NCBI GenBank assembly: GCA_013398615.1
Contig: VZSR01000028.1
Coordinates: 785,537 to 849,536 of the forward strand
Direction: 5' to 3'
Origin: Brachypodius melanocephalos
Lineage: Eukaryota; Chordata; Aves; Passeriformes; Pycnonotidae
DNA: 64,000 nt
Part shown: one piece after another, positions 36,701 to 50,900 of the stretch
Numbering within the stretch: the stretch's first letter is position 1
How the letters are laid out: each line of letters starts with the position of its first letter
The notes under the pieces: generated by a model
What the model was told of the DNA's origin: nothing
Databases searched by the model: none
The model's input: only the letters and a program-made list of their open reading frames with translations
Program-made: the position numbers and the translations under genes

Positions 36701-39700
36701 TTCCTGCAAGATTCAAAGGATGGACAATATAAGTTTCCCGTCGCTTTTTAAGATTACCTGGCAAATCCTTTGTGCTCTCATTGGCTATTCCTTGAACCTC
36801 TATCCAGGACCTAGAAGCATTAACTTCATTTCTCTGATCGCAATTGCTTTTACTGCCAGTATTCTTCCTGCTTCTTTGGCTTTTTTTAGGCTGTTCTTCA
36901 GCTTTGGTCTCTGGTATTATCACACTGTTTGGCAGATATTCCTCATCAGAATCACCTCTTTGCCAAATTACTGTAGTTTTTCTGTTGATTTTCTGTCTGA
37001 TGCTCTTTCTGCTCACACTTGAGAATTTAGCAGAATTTTGTAGACTGGAATCACCTGAGGGAACTTCATGACTTGAGAAGGTATGAACTGGGGCTTTTAG
37101 CAAACTCTCCATACTTTGTATCTCAAAGGTAGCTCCCTTCTTAACCTGTTCCATGAAGTCAACACTTTCAAGACTCTGCAGCTGGGCTGGATTCACCTCA
37201 TCTGTACTTCCAAAGTCTTGGACTTCATCAGGAGAGTGGGAATGGTGCTCCACACCACAGTTTCTATTCTTCCTGTCAAAAGCCCCCTCACATGCCTTCT
37301 GCCCCATCTCACAGACTTCAGTCTCACTAGGACGTGTTGCAACTTTTGGCTGAAGAAGCTTCTTTGCATTTTGAGCACATTCTTCACCTTGAGATCTATC
37401 AGGACTACTTTCTGCATTGTTTTTAATTGCAGTTGTTTTCTTTTTTCCTGTTCTTGCTTTTTTAACAGTCTTTTTCTCTCCAGTTTTACAGTTACCTTTC
37501 ATTTTAACCTTTACAGGAACAACCTCAGGGACTTGGCTATAGCTGGGGTCCGTTTCAATGCCACACCCCATTTCTTTCGTCTGTGGCTGCTCACAAAAGG
37601 TTTCTTTGCCCACAGAGTTTCTCTGAGAAATAACAGCAGTTGGAGCAGGTGAAGCCAGGGGGCTGGGAGATCTCAGCTGTTGCTGTGTGTTGTTCTTGCT
37701 GGAGCTGCTGTTGTCCTGTGCAGAATTACCCCAAGCTGCCTGAGCGGAACTGACGTGTGGGAAGATTTCCAGAGCAGAAGATGGAGTGCTTGTAGCAAAC
37801 AGGGTGGAACGCTTTCTCCTCTGAGTAATGTGCCCTTGTGAGAGACGATCAGAGAAAAGTTTGGCCAGCTCATCAGCCTCATATGAAAGAGTACGACTTT
37901 CGCAGGCAAGTGCTGGCAAATTGTTGGGATTTTGTTCAGTGGTGCACAGGATCTCTGTTGGAAAGAAAAAAATAATTTCTAAGGCTGAGAAATGCAGAGG
38001 CAAATGCCATTTTACCCATACCACTAAAAACCTCGCTCCATATACTGCCACAAATCCAGAGCATAGAAAAAGCAGGACTTTGTCTCTACAGGCCCTCCCC
38101 AAACTTACTGTGTACCAAATTTGCTTAGCTGGCATCCCTCTGAACCCAAGGGCAGCTCAAAGCAAGTCCCCTCAACAGCCATAACATTAGAAACACTTAT
38201 GATCTGTATAAGAGTTATTATTTATATGGCAAATCCAGAAGAAACAGTGGTGCACCTAGTCAGATTCTGCACTTTCAGACACCTCCAAAAATCTTATGTT
38301 AGCTCAGTGCCTGTTACTCAAAAAGCCTGATTTGCGAGCTTGATCTACTGCAAACGTGCTGCATACCCCTGTAAAAACTCTGATTCTGCGATATACATAA
38401 CTCCAGCAATAATAGCCCCAGTGGAGCATAGTTCCACCAGTCAGGAGCTACTGGAGTTGTGGTTGAGAGCTAACTGGAGGTGTGGCACTCATGCATTTCT
38501 GAGCACAGACACAAAGTCATACCAGAAGAACATCAAGAGATGCAATTTACCTCCAAAGATGCGAGAATCATGAAAAGCCTCCTCTGTTGCCATTGCTTCA
38601 GTCACCTTCTTGCCATTCTCTTCCTGGTGGAACTGAGGCTTCTCATGCTGTGGTGGCAAAGTATCTTTCGAGGCAACAGGCCCAATTTTCAGGGGCTCAT
38701 TAGAAGCAGGTCTCTGGGGTTCTCCTGCATTAGAAGCAAGTGTCTGAAGTTCTCCTGAGGATGTTTGTACTGCTGTGGAGCTGCCAGCTTGCTGCTCTGC
38801 ATCATGCAGCTTGGAGATGGGCACTCTCATTGGTACCTGTGTAACCCTGGTGAGAAGGAAGATCAGCAATGGACCATGTTTCACATGTACAACAGGCCCC
38901 AGAATCCAGCAGACTAACTACAGCCCATGTGTGGGCAGCTCCAAGGACTGCTCTGTCTTCAAAGGGGAGACTAGACAGAGGAGAAACAGGATTTCAAATA
39001 TACTTTATGAGATCCTGCTCTGACCATCTTTCTAGAATGCAAGCTTACATCATACAAGCAGGTGCCTATTAAGCATTTTTATGTAACAAACATCGAAGTA
39101 TCCAGCTATGGCATTCACTCACTCAAGCAAATCTTGCACTGCTCACCAACTACAAAGAGAAAACTGCTTAAAAGTAACATGGTCTCAAAGAAAGGAGGTA
39201 GAAAAACCAGTTTTTGCAAGGAGTCAGCATTAGGACAAACAAGACAAGGAGTAGAGACAGAATAAAGACATGCATCCATCAGTGGTGGTTCAGAGAAAAC
39301 ATTTCATGTAAAGCTGGCAACTGGGCACACACATAAAACACAAGAGGTTTAGCATATCAAAATACAGGACAAGCTTGATGGTATCATTTTAAACCCCACC
39401 TCAGAAGCTGACCATCTGCAATATCATCAGCCCAGCTATCTTCAGTCATGATGCCCTTCTGGCCACTGGAAAAGGATGCATCATTTGTATGGAACTGGAA
39501 AGAAGAGAAATAGAAGAGTGATATAAAGTTCTTGAAATCCTTCATGCAGCCTCCTGCACAGAAACAGCAGAAACTCAGTTTCTGTGGAAAGTATGTAAAG
39601 TGCTGCCAGCAACTCTCTCATGTTATGGAATAAATTATGGAATAAATTCTAGCAGAATCAGATTGTATCTCCATGGCCTAAGGATGAAGTTAAACTAGTT

Positions 39701-41562
39701 CAGATAATCTCAGACTAGGAAGCAGAAATATTTTACCATTCACCCATGAGCTAGGACACAGGAAAAGTGTCCTATTCCCTACCCCAAGTTGCCATGGTAA
39801 TACTTCAGAAAAGAAATTGAAAAGAAGTCAAAACCTGTCAGAACAGAAAAGCCTACTGGCCAATATAGCAAATAATCCAAAGAAAAACAGTTTGAAACTG
39901 TAGCTCTTCCTACAGAAAGTTATCCTGGAAATCCTTAACATCAAGCTAAAAACAAGGATGTAGCCAGCACAACTCAAGCAAGCAAAGAAAAACACGTGAA
40001 GCATCCAACACTGAGGTGAGCAGACAACACAAAGCAAAGAGAAAATGACAGCTCCCTTCCCAAAGCAGTGTGTTCACATTTCCCATGGTTTACCTCAGAC
40101 AGCTTGGCCATCTTAACTGCAGCCATAAGATTGTCCATTTTTTTCATTATATTATTCTGTGTTGAGGTGATAAAGAGAGAGAAGCCATAAAGATATTAAA
40201 TCCAAACATCTCTTCCAACAAGGATGCTAGTAGCCAGAGGCACATTCTGGGGAGAACACAGCTTGGAAACAAAAATAAGCAAATGAATGGTGACCTTTTC
40301 CCTATGTGGAGAATATTCAGACATTTAACAACAACAGCTCAGTCCTCCCACGGCTGAGATGAGAGTGCAGCACACCTTGCCTGCCACCCTCCCCGTGCCA
40401 GCCCCACGGTGCCATACCAGGATGGAGAGCCTGTGCCGCAGCACAGCGTTCTGGAAGTGGCACTGCTTCACCTCCTTCTGTAAGGTGATCTTCTCCTGGG
40501 TGAGCCGCTGTGCATTGGCTTTCTCTGCATTGAGGGCCAGAGCCAATGCTTTATTGTTCTGCTTTAGGGAGACTTTCATAGTGGAGGAGTTGTCTGTGAG
40601 AGACAGAGCAGCAGCACACACCATCAGCATCCAAGGTCTCATCCATACCTCTCCCCTCATCATAATTCTTTCTCTTCCTAGACCAGCCTCCCTCAGATCA
40701 GATCTCTACAACTCAGTAGCCCTCTCACAAAATCAGCAGTATCCTTCCTTCTTTCCAGCAATAGAAATCTCCAGAGAAAACAGCAGGAAAAAATTTCCTG
40801 TAATAACAGGCAACACTTCAGAGACGCTCTCCACTCACACTCAGGCAGCAAGCTACTGCTTCAGTTCTTGATGAATGATGGCATGGTTCAAGTGCTGAGT
40901 TTAAAAATATATGCTCCTTGCTTTGAACAAGTCACCTACAGAAAAGTCCTCATCACTATCCAAAAAATGCGAGAAAAACCTATTTTCCTCTAGAGTTGCC
41001 CTTGAGCAGATTAGGACCCCTGTTTTCCAGTTTCAAAACAATTAAATAAAAGTAATGGAAATATCCGAGTTTTTCAAGGTAGTTCAGATTATCTCCTGTT
41101 CCATCTTTGCATTACTTCCCCCACAAAAACAAGTCAGTTGGCCTAGCTTCTGCAGAGGATTGCATATACACTAAAGTACTATGTATCTACATGTATGTAC
41201 ACTAAAACACTTCCGATCCCTTCGGGCACCTTGAGTGGCACTTAGCACTCATCTGCAGGGCACTGAATGCACTCGGAACCCCCGGGCAGAGAAGCAGCGG
41301 AGCAGCAGCACATGAGCTCTCCTGAGGCACTGCCGCCCGCTCCCCATGCAACGGCCAAAGGCCCGGCTGCAAACTGACACAGCAGCCAGCAGATGTACAC
41401 AGCGCAACGCAAAATACACTCACTGATGATCTTCGTCTTGATCTTTGATGCGAGCGAGGCATTCAACTTCGCAGTCCTCAAGGCGCCCTTTTTCTTCTCC
41501 CGCATCCGCTCTCTCACGCCGCTCAGACTGAAGGACATTTCGGCGGCCTCCCACGCTGCCAT
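33795..41562 (-). CDS. SGO2: SGO2, shugoshin 2 (complete, eight coding exons)
   Basis: Shugoshin 2 recruits PP2A-B56 to centromeres and keeps cohesin from being cleaved, chiefly in meiosis. Minus-strand exons are 41562-41424, 40593-40418, 40156-40094, 39494-39400, 38846-38551, 37954-36047, 34878-34752 and 33981-33795. All are GT-AG with matching phases and give about 996 aa (human about 1265). The N-terminus contains KLNASLASKIKTKII, then a coiled coil (NNSSTMKVSLKQNNKALALA onward, residues ~47-126) typical of SGO2 and the PP2A-binding site. The 1908-base exon encodes a long basic, Ser-rich disordered middle. The last two exons carry the shugoshin C-box: basic SSRRKRKITCYKEPPMN, then KLRQGDPFTD across a phase-2 junction, which in shugoshins binds phosphorylated H2A. 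The donor of exon 7 (GTTGGG) is weak, but the homology supports it. The start chosen is the first in-frame ATG, MAAWEAAEMS. The gene runs tail-to-tail with IDH1. Confidence 0.94.
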
Positions 41563-41950
41563 GGCTGAAGCGAGGCACACCGAGCAGGATCAGCGCCCCG
41601 ATTTCCCTTCCGCAAGCCCCTACCGGCCGAGCCTCGCACCTGCCCCGAGAAGGGGCGCCGCGCCCCGGCACAGCCCCGCGCGGACCCGCGGCGGAGGAGG
41701 AGGAAGACGACGAGGAAGAGGAGGAGGACGAGGAAGAGGCGGAGGGGAGGAGGAAGCGCTGCCCGCCAAGCGAGTTTCGAATGCGGCCCGGCCCTCGGCC
41801 CGCCCCGCGGCCGGCGCAGGGAGCGGCCTCTGCCGTGCCGGGCCCGCTCCGCTCCCCGCCCTCAGGGGCGGCCCCACGGAGCCGAACCGCTCCTGGAATG
41901 CCTCCAGAAAGGCCCAGCCTTCTTCTGAAGGACGTACGTCACCCAAGAAT
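41520..41950 (-). promoter_or_regulatory. SGO2: SGO2 CpG-island promoter
   Basis: A short CpG-rich block covers and precedes the SGO2 start codon. On the minus strand it contains a TTCGAA hexamer (41776-41781), about 215 bp upstream of the ATG. This resembles the CHR element of cell-cycle genes. A TGACGT half-CRE (41936-41941) lies about 375 bp upstream. A purine-rich GGA/GAA tract at 41691-41757 lies between. No TATA box is seen, as expected for this promoter class. The elements are motif matches only. Confidence 0.65.
41691..41757. repeat. GGA/GAA-rich simple repeat in the SGO2 promoter
   Basis: The plus strand is nearly all purine, built from GGA, GAA and GAC triplets (GGAGGAGGAGGAAGACGACG and similar). 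Read on the minus strand, it is a polypyrimidine tract 130-195 bp upstream of the SGO2 ATG. Confidence 0.9.
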
Positions 41951-44900
41951 TAAGTTTTGTGAGAAACACAGGTAAATGTGACGATTAAAAGGAAGGACTT
42001 TTCTTGCTACGTACTTCACACTTCAGTCCAAGTTAATTCGTTGTTTTCCAAACACCCTTGAATTTGCACTCAAGAAACTGACGTTACTTGTGCTGGTGTG
42101 AGGATGTTACGTATTTTAAGGAAATGACACAAACAAAAAACGCAGCCAAATATTTTGGAAATCAATTTACAAGGGAATAAAGCTGCTGAAAACATGTCTG
42201 TTTTCCCAAAATGGATTATTTTACCTGGTGTGCAAATCCCCACAGAGATGTGAAATACTTGATTTTTGTACAGTTCTGCACAGAAAGGGGTTCTGGGTGT
42301 GAAATCCACTAAGCCAGCACACTGACTATCAAAAACTATAGCTATTCATCCATTTCAGTAAACAAAGGCATTAATATTCATTGACTACAAGTTATCTAGT
42401 TCTCTGATTAATTAGTATTCTATCTACTATTATAGTCTACGTTCTCAGTCTCATTTGAGTTGGTGGTTGCAATCTCTCATTGCCAGAATTACCTTCTACC
42501 TCCTCGGGGTTGACTTCAGCACAGTTACTGAAGTTGGTTTTGTTAGTTTCTTCCTTATCTTGGGAGTTCTGGCAAATGTCCTTGTGGCTTGTAAATTCTG
42601 CATTCTTTGTTTGCATTATCACTAGTACATCCTTCTCCCAAACTTTGTTAACGTCCCTCTGGAGCTGAGATTATTGAAACAGTCCAAGCTCTAAACCTCA
42701 GCGAGGCAATTCTGCAGACAAGTAATTTATTGTTCTGACACCTAAACATCATACCTTCTGCCACAGACAAAGGTAGCCCTTTGCAAGAGTCCTAAACCCT
42801 ACTCCTATTTTATGAGGTATTTGTTAATACGTTAGCAGATGAGCATTAGATAACGGCAATTATTAAATATATTTATTCATATATTTATATATGGTGGAGT
42901 TATGCCTGGAAGGCAGTAGATCTGTGTTTCTCAGAACAAACAAGCAGCAGCTCTATCTTTGACATGTTTGCCATGATGCATGCATGGAGGATGCTCTCAG
43001 AAATCAAATCCAACTTAATTACAAGCTCCTTAGCTGGAATGAAACGTGGGGGAGTGCTAAGCTTGGTCGTCCTTTTGCTGTAGAATACATGAGAAAGGCA
43101 AATGAAATAACAAGGAAAAAGCACAGCACAAATTCTGTAAATGTGAAGTAGATTTCTTCCTGGAGAACATCTATTTCTCATTATAATACATTTCCTTTTA
43201 TATTTTCTTAGGCCATCACAAAGAAAGGCAACATTATGATCATGCCTCAAAAACCCATGCCTGTTTTTTACTAGGAAATCATTTAATAACAGAAGTACAT
43301 TTTCAAGAAGAGAGATGGCCCATTCATTTAAAATTACAGCATGCAACCTTCCTAATCTAGAAAACCCCATAGCTTCACAGTGACTTGCTAGCTATCATGA
43401 TAGATTGGCTACCATCAGCAATCCCATGAAAGATGTGCCATGCATCCATTGCAAGGACAGCAGTGGGGTTTAGAACAGCATTCAGATGTGTCAATTCTAA
43501 ATTGGATTGCATGACTTTGGCAGGAGGTGTCACTCGTGAGCTGGAATGTCAGCTCCAGTAATATACACATGGAAAGCATTCTTCTGCCTAATATCCCTGA
43601 AAAAACCCCAAAACATTTACTACCGTCACTTTTGGGTGAAAAGAAAAGAAAGCATATTTTTAAAGAAATAAACAAAAAACTTGGCTTCATAAAGAACCCA
43701 CTAATATCAGATTAACCTAGCATGTTCATGAAATAGGTTCTGCCTTTCTATTTGTCCGTGATTTGCTAAAGCCTTCTGTTTACCACTGCTCCACGAAGCA
43801 ACAGAGCTAAGAAAACATTCCAGCAGCAGTGCTGGATTTGCCGACCACAGGGGGCCCCCCACCAGCCCTGAGCTCGGTGTGCATCACATGTCACACAGCA
43901 GGAGGAAAGCTGATCTGCCCTGCAGGCCCCATCTCTCCTGATGGATTCAGCCCTGCCTGCTGTGCTTGCGCTTATTAACATTCACATCCTGCAGGGAGCT
44001 ACAGAAGAAAAACAAGGAATCTCTCCAAGGAATCCTGGAACAAACTCAAAAGTGAGGAAAGCAAATGAAGCAAAGACATAACAAAGACCTAGACTTCATG
44101 TACCTCAGTTAGTTGTAGGTGAGCTAACTGATGTCTTCTATCTTAGCTTTGGTAATACATTTGCAACTTACATATTAGTTGGGGTTTTGTTTGTTCGTTT
44201 TAAATCTTCACAGCCATTCCTTCTCTTCCACCCTCATATCTTGCATCTAAGACATCCATTCCTCTTCCATTAGCCACTTCTCTACTGCTTCCTCTCGCTG
44301 GTATGTTGGGAACTTACACTCTCCCAGTGCATCCCTACTGCTTTTCAATGCACTGTGCTGCTTCTGCAGAGACAATGAGCGGATGCAGCACTTCGGAGGC
44401 AGAGAATAGACATTTTCCCTTTTCCACAGTGCTTTGCAACTCCCATATATGATCCAGTGTTGGGCAGGATGATGTGGGCTGTGCCTCTCAGCTCTCCCCT
44501 TTAACCATCCTGCTCTCTTATTTTGGTAAAGGGCTCAGCTAAAGAAAAAGCATCTCCCTGCAGTGCCAACTGGCACTGAAGTCTATTCTCCAATCCCCAT
44601 TTGTACGTTTTTAATGGTTTACCTCTTATGTCCATTCTTTGCTGCCTAACAACACTCCCCATTCCCTTGGTGGTCTGTCACTAATCACAGCTCAATATAT
44701 TCACAAATTATGAATTAACTGGTGAGCCTCCACTGAAACAAATTCAGTAGAACCATAGGCAGCAGCCAGTGGCAGGACCTGAGCAAATTTCATCTTAACT
44801 CAAACAGCATCAGTCTGACCCCATAAAAGCCATACCAGAGAGAAATTGTACTCTGAAATGAGGTCATTACAAGAGGGGAGCAGGGGATATTGCTGCTGAG

Positions 44901-47900
44901 CCCCTGAGAGAACAATGGTGAGGGGGCGGTTAAGATTAAACAGCTAGTGAGATTAACATCTCATGACTGTTTTTTGTTCACTGACCTGTAATAAAATAAA
45001 CAGACTAACAAATAGGTGATTAGCCTTGTTGTTGCAGTGCTGTCTTTGCTGTTAGACTACTGCCATGGTCTTCACTTTTCTTTGGCTAAATACTTGGTGG
45101 TTTTATAGATAAGACTGGTTAAGTTAAGAGGAGTAAGCAACAGAAATCTTATTACAGTATGTTATACTTACTATATTATTACTTACTTACTTATGCTAAT
45201 AAGCATGAACCCAGTGTTTTATTTTCAGAGTGCAAGTACCTGCCCTTTTGCTCCTCCCTCCCCTGTTGGCTGGCTGCATCTGATTGTCTGCACACAAAAA
45301 TCAAGCCCAGCACATCATATGGTTTGCTGCTCACATGTTCAGACAGCCAGAACTAGAGAGCTGGAAGGTGCTTGTGTGTGCACTGCAGGATTGGTGAATC
45401 ATTGTCTTCTGCTACCTTGACTGGAAATTCCTCCGTTCCTGAGCTATACTGTCTCCAGAATGAAAAAAAATACCCCTCTTTCTGTGACCAAATCAATTAG
45501 GCAGAACAACTTCAAACTCTTTCTTCAGCTATGCAGAAAGCAATGGACAGAGTTCAGAGTTCAGATGCAATGTAGAGTCATGAATTTTATCTGCAGCACC
45601 CAGAAGAGACCTCTGATCATATGTGAACCATATGCATACATTTGTTGCCTACCACTTCACTGCAATACCACCCGTATTGGGAAAGGGAAGAGGCCATTCT
45701 GGCTTTGTTCTTCCTAAGCACCTGAAATCATGGAAAAGGGACAAGTGGGGAATTGAACAGGGCATTATCTGCTTTTCCTTTGGTAATTTAAGAGGAAAAT
45801 TGTACTCCAGAGGCTGACTCCAGCTGTAGAACTCACGGTGGCAACTTTCTGTTGCAATTCATAGCCCAGTTTATGCCACTGAGATCAGATGGTTTCAGCT
45901 AACACGCTTGACTGGACAACACAGCAGCTGAGGCACACACATATTGTCTGCTGGAGATTCTAACTTCTTCAATTGCCCCACACAACCTTGTGAGTCAGAG
46001 TCTTTACACCACAGCCAGAGGTACTAGAGCACTGCCCATGCAAGCACAAATTTCTCCCTCGTTTCTGCTATATTAATCTTGAGACAAGTCACTACTGATT
46101 CTCTAGCTAGTCTGAAAATTCTCACTCATTATGGAGAAGAGCTTTTTTCTAGCCAAATGTCATGTGGAAATATCTAGCATTCATCACAGAAAAGCAATAT
46201 ATCTTTTCTCCCCCAGACTAGTTTATCTGTTGGATAAAAATATAACCAATCTGTTCTGAAAAGCGTCAACTTTGTCAGGTTGGAAAGTACTTTAAATCCA
46301 CAGGACTAAATATCTTTAAGAGGCAGCTGGCAGCAACAGCAATTACCAAAACCATGGAAAAATCAGTTTTACTCCATCTCTCTAATACACTGATAAAGAT
46401 GCTGGCTTCACAAGGGGAGTCACAGTTGAAAGAGTGCTTAGAGGTCCTCAAAACAGAAACTAGCCCAGACAGGCTGTCATGGAGGTGATCTGCCGGGTAC
46501 TTCCACACAGGTATTTCCACTGCCAGTGCTAAATATATCATCCATTTAAGTGAAGCAAGTGTGTGGTGGTGTGGTTGCCAAAGGCATTCAGGGCTAGATT
46601 TCATGGCCTTTCATGGGGACTTGCCAGCAGACAAGTATCAAGTCCTGAACAGCATACTTACAGTAACATCATGACAAGGAAATCCAACAGGATGAAGGCA
46701 GCTGCTCTGAGGTAACACAGTCTGGGACAAAAGGGCTGAATATACTGAAGTGGACAGAAGGGTATCTAACCTGTTTGGAAATGGTGAGTTAAAAAAAAAA
46801 AAAAAAATCAGTGAAGTGGTTTGTAATGGAACGCTGTGAAGGTGGAGGTTTCCCATCCATTTCCCCAGAAGACAATCTTGTCTTTCTCTTTCCTGTCTTA
46901 CTACAGCACTGAAAGCCCCTTTCTTTGGGCTGAAACCTAAGCAAAGCTGCACTCCACTAAGTCTCCCAAACTGTGCCCTGCCCTCCCTCCTTACAGCCAC
47001 AAATACTCCTTTGTTCCGTTGGAGGTGGAGGCTATGTAGTTGAAAATAGAGCTCTTTTAAGTAAATTAGATCTATGAAGGTGTTCATCTGCGTGCCAAGT
47101 TACTAATGGATCATGTTGACAAGGTCTTCACATGCTTGAATGAGTTCCCCCAAATACATAAGAGTGTAAATCTAGTTTTGGAGTGCAGTAGTTTATTTCA
47201 GTCTGAAGCCTCATCTAGTGGTGATATAAGTCACTTTTATAACCAGCTTTGCATATTCCATGAAGCAGTTTGTTTTTCAGAGTCTAGGATTTAGGTGCAA
47301 GAAAATGATAATCAGAACAGAACAAGTCAAGGTTCATTACAACCCTGCACCAAACAGGAAAAAAAAAAAAAAAAACCAGAGGAAAAATTTCAAAATGGAG
47401 GAATGCAGTTTTCTCTAGCCTACTATCTGCTTTAGTGTTAAAGCACTCTGCTTTAGCATTAAACAAGAATCCTTCTGAGTTCCAGATAGAGAGCAACTTG
47501 AGTTTAATCCTGTTTTCTCTCTCTGAATTTTTAAAAAAGACTTTCAAAGGGAACAAACTGAACCAAGTGGCCCAAACTGATTTACAACGTCAGTCAGTAA
47601 TTCAGATAGACTGATAAATATCTAGTAAGAACCACTTGATTTCAATCCTTATAGTCTTCAGGGACGCTGCAATTAATCACACACCAGGAAGAGACTGAAA
47701 CTTTTAATCACTACTTCCTCCTCACACGTCTGTGCCAAAGTCTGTACACAATATCTGTACACAATAGAAAGGATTAGTAGGCAAAGGCTAACACCACCAC
47801 ATGAGATGAAGATCTTTCCTGTCTCCAGGATAAAGCATGTGACAAAGTATTGAAATTCAAACAAAGTTTATCTGCTGTCACAAAAAGCAAGTTTGCCATG

Positions 47901-50900
47901 GGACAAACCTGGGCAAGTGATAATCAGCACAGGGTGGGTATGGAGAGGGACAGACCTGCACCAGAAGCTGCTCAGGTGTGCTGAGTTAGAGAGGTTCTAT
48001 AAAGAACCATTTTTATATACTCATACATATGCTTGTACCTATCTCACGTTGGGCCAGATGGACCATGTGAAAAAGTTAGCAGCAGCTCAAAGTAGAGTCT
48101 ACAGTTACATGATAACTCAACTTGCACACAGCATCAGCAAATGCAGGGTAAAACACACAAAAAATAAAAGTCTCTCATCTATGTCTTGTTTAGTAATGTC
48201 AAAATCAGTTAAACTTCTGTCTTTTCCGTATTTTTGCTATTTGCCATGGCAGAATTCTGTTTCCCACAATATTCAGCTCTATAAAAAATAAAAGCCCCAA
48301 GGTCAATTGTTGTGTCTTACTGATATTTGTCCCAGGCTATGTCCGTCTCTCTGAGATCTGCTCCCTCCATGCCTGAGGTGGCTCTTGGATCTTGTATGAA
48401 ATGCCTAACTTCAGGGCAGACTGTATTTATTGAAACCTAGGGAATAGAGAAGAATTCTTGACTGTGGTGCAGTAAATGCCAAAAATTGTCCCTTTGCAGA
48501 GGATGGCTGACTCACACTGAGTTACTGCTCTCATACTAAATAAACAGTGAGTGCATTCCAAAATCCTGGTTTAAACAAATCTTTCTTCAGTACTACAAAC
48601 AAATTAAGGTTGTGCAGTCCAGAGAGAATTCTAATTTCTTTCACATTTTTAGGGAAGAGGAGGAATAGGTTTAAAATATATTCACAATCAGCCAGTGGTT
48701 CATGATAAGTTAAGGCACGGTAAATTAATAAGTATTAAAGGTCCAACTGCATATTACTGATAAGTGAAGGGAAAGGTCTGATTTTTTCATCTAAGTTCTC
48801 TATATTCACAGGTTTTCAATCTAGGAATATATCCCAGCTCTATACTTACCAAGGATACTCCTATTTTTCAGCAAAGTTCTGGAGGCTTTTGGAAAGAGAA
48901 AGCAGTACAGAGAGCACAGAACAACTAGGACACTCTGCAACCTTATCTAGTATATGTTTAAATCACTTCATCTTGGCTTGAAATGGTAGGCTTTGATTTT
49001 GTTTTGCCTAGCAAACATTCTGATAATAGAGTCCTTGAATAAAACCAAGCAACTTTTACAGCAGTGAGGTAGACTGCTTAAAACTCACATCTCTCCTTGC
49101 TAATGTCAGAGACCTCATTTAGCCATTATTTCACACTCACATGACCCATCTGTAACAGCCTGTTAGTGATCCTCACCAGCCTTTCCCTGACAACACTGGA
49201 GAGAAAAATAGAACTATTATTTGCCCTTCTTGTCCTTTCTTTAGTACATGGGACACTATCTCTGCCCTCCTGCCTGTCCTTCAGTGCATGGAGTAGCCAT
49301 CCAGCTACTGCAAATGTTTGGTGTACATAAAAACATCATGCTTCAGCCAGAGGGAAATGGAGCATGAACAACTTGGCTCTCAGGGCAGAGGTGTGAAAAA
49401 GCATGTTTCCTCTTGTTCACAAACACCTAATATTGTGCATTTATGGGAACTGCACAGTGTAAGGAATATGTGTGTTAGCATGCTTAGCTAACCAGATTTG
49501 CAAAATAACACAGTAGTTAAGGTATAGTATCTGCTTGTCTGCTTAGAACAGGAAATCAAAATATTTCATTTGTCTTCCGAAGGAATAAAATAAAGAGAGA
49601 ACAGTTCTCCAGAGAGCAATTAACCTATTAAATATACTTATTTACTGCAACAAAGCATCTTGTTCAATTAGTGCAATTGAGAACCTCAGCTCTGTTGTGA
49701 TGTGTAGATTACATGCTGGCATTCCTCTGGCAAAAGGCAAGAACCATCAGAAATACCTATTCAGAGATCAGTGTGATAGGTAGGGTGTCTGCATTCTAGA
49801 TTCTGCTGCATCCTGGAGCTTAGAGGTGCCTAAACTTCTCCAAAGTTTTTCACCTGAGATAGAGATGGTGGTAGTTCCTAGTTTTTAAGGACCACTGAGA
49901 GGCTGCGCTTGCTTTTGTTTGCAAATGTTCAGAGAATCTCAAGGAGACGTTCTAAGACTCAACTCTCATCCATGAATTTTCGCTGTTTGTTTAAGAACCT
50001 AGGCAGATCAAAGCCTATAAACACATACTATCTATTTAGTCTGAAAGGGTCTTTAAGAGGTACCCACACAAGAACATTCCTAGCACAGCTGCAAACTTAA
50101 GGCTTATGGTAAGTTAGCCCGTACTACAAAAAAGGGAGCAGAAGAGATCAAGTCACTGCCTGGGCCTTTGACGACGGTGGAGTCATTATACTGAAGGCCG
50201 CTTGTGCAAATAAGCCGAAAGGACAGGCAAGGACAAAAATACTCACCAGGGTTCCAGGCTACCCTGGGGTAAATTCCTTTCTGAATTTAAGTCTGGTGAA
50301 TAGCTTAACTCTGGGTATGTGAAAGCAGGGCAGGCAGGAGGATTTAATGCTATTAGCCAGACCATCACCTCCCAGCTTTAGCCGTGGCCAGTCTCCAGCA
50401 CTTTGAAAGAAAGTAACTAAAATCCCTAGATACCAGTTTATACCTCAAGGGGCAAACAAATTCCTTCCCATTTTCTAATTTCATGAACGACTAACAAGCT
50501 CTGAATTACCTGGGGTACAAAGTGAATATAGTAACAGAATGAAAATTAAACATTAGGTTTGCTGACTTAACCTAACAGAATAATTGCAAATTCATCTGGC
50601 AATCATAGCCAGATAAATTCAAATCACCCTCAGCAAAATGTCATCACAGAGACTTTGGAATTTTACAAGGACCAGCTTGCCTCTTTCCAATAGCCACACC
50701 AAATCCAATCTCAAGTTTTTTTGGCTTGGATGTCCAGAAACTAGCATCCAGAAAGTCTTATTTCTTTAAGTTCAGCCAAAGGTATTTTGATAACGGAAAT
50801 TTTACATACAGCCACGAGGCCATTTGTTTACTTACTCTGTAAAGATTACTCCTTGCTTCTGTGCAAGAGCCTGTTTGTGAAAAAAACATAGAAGAATTGA

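Noticed and set aside
41393..41953. A 186-codon plus-strand frame across the SGO2 start
   Set aside because: It is antisense to SGO2 exon 1 and the purine repeat; composition is that of a CpG island.
42900..43370. A 156-codon frame on the minus strand
   Set aside because: No recognisable domain, no splice or promoter context and an intron-like composition; most likely chance.
43527..43715. A plus-strand 62-codon frame with a Lys-rich end
   Set aside because: It has a protein-like look but no splice context, no companion exons and no match I can name.
43840..43860. CTCF-like GACCACAGGGGGCCCC
   Set aside because: Lacks one position of the core and has poor flanks compared with the promoter cluster.
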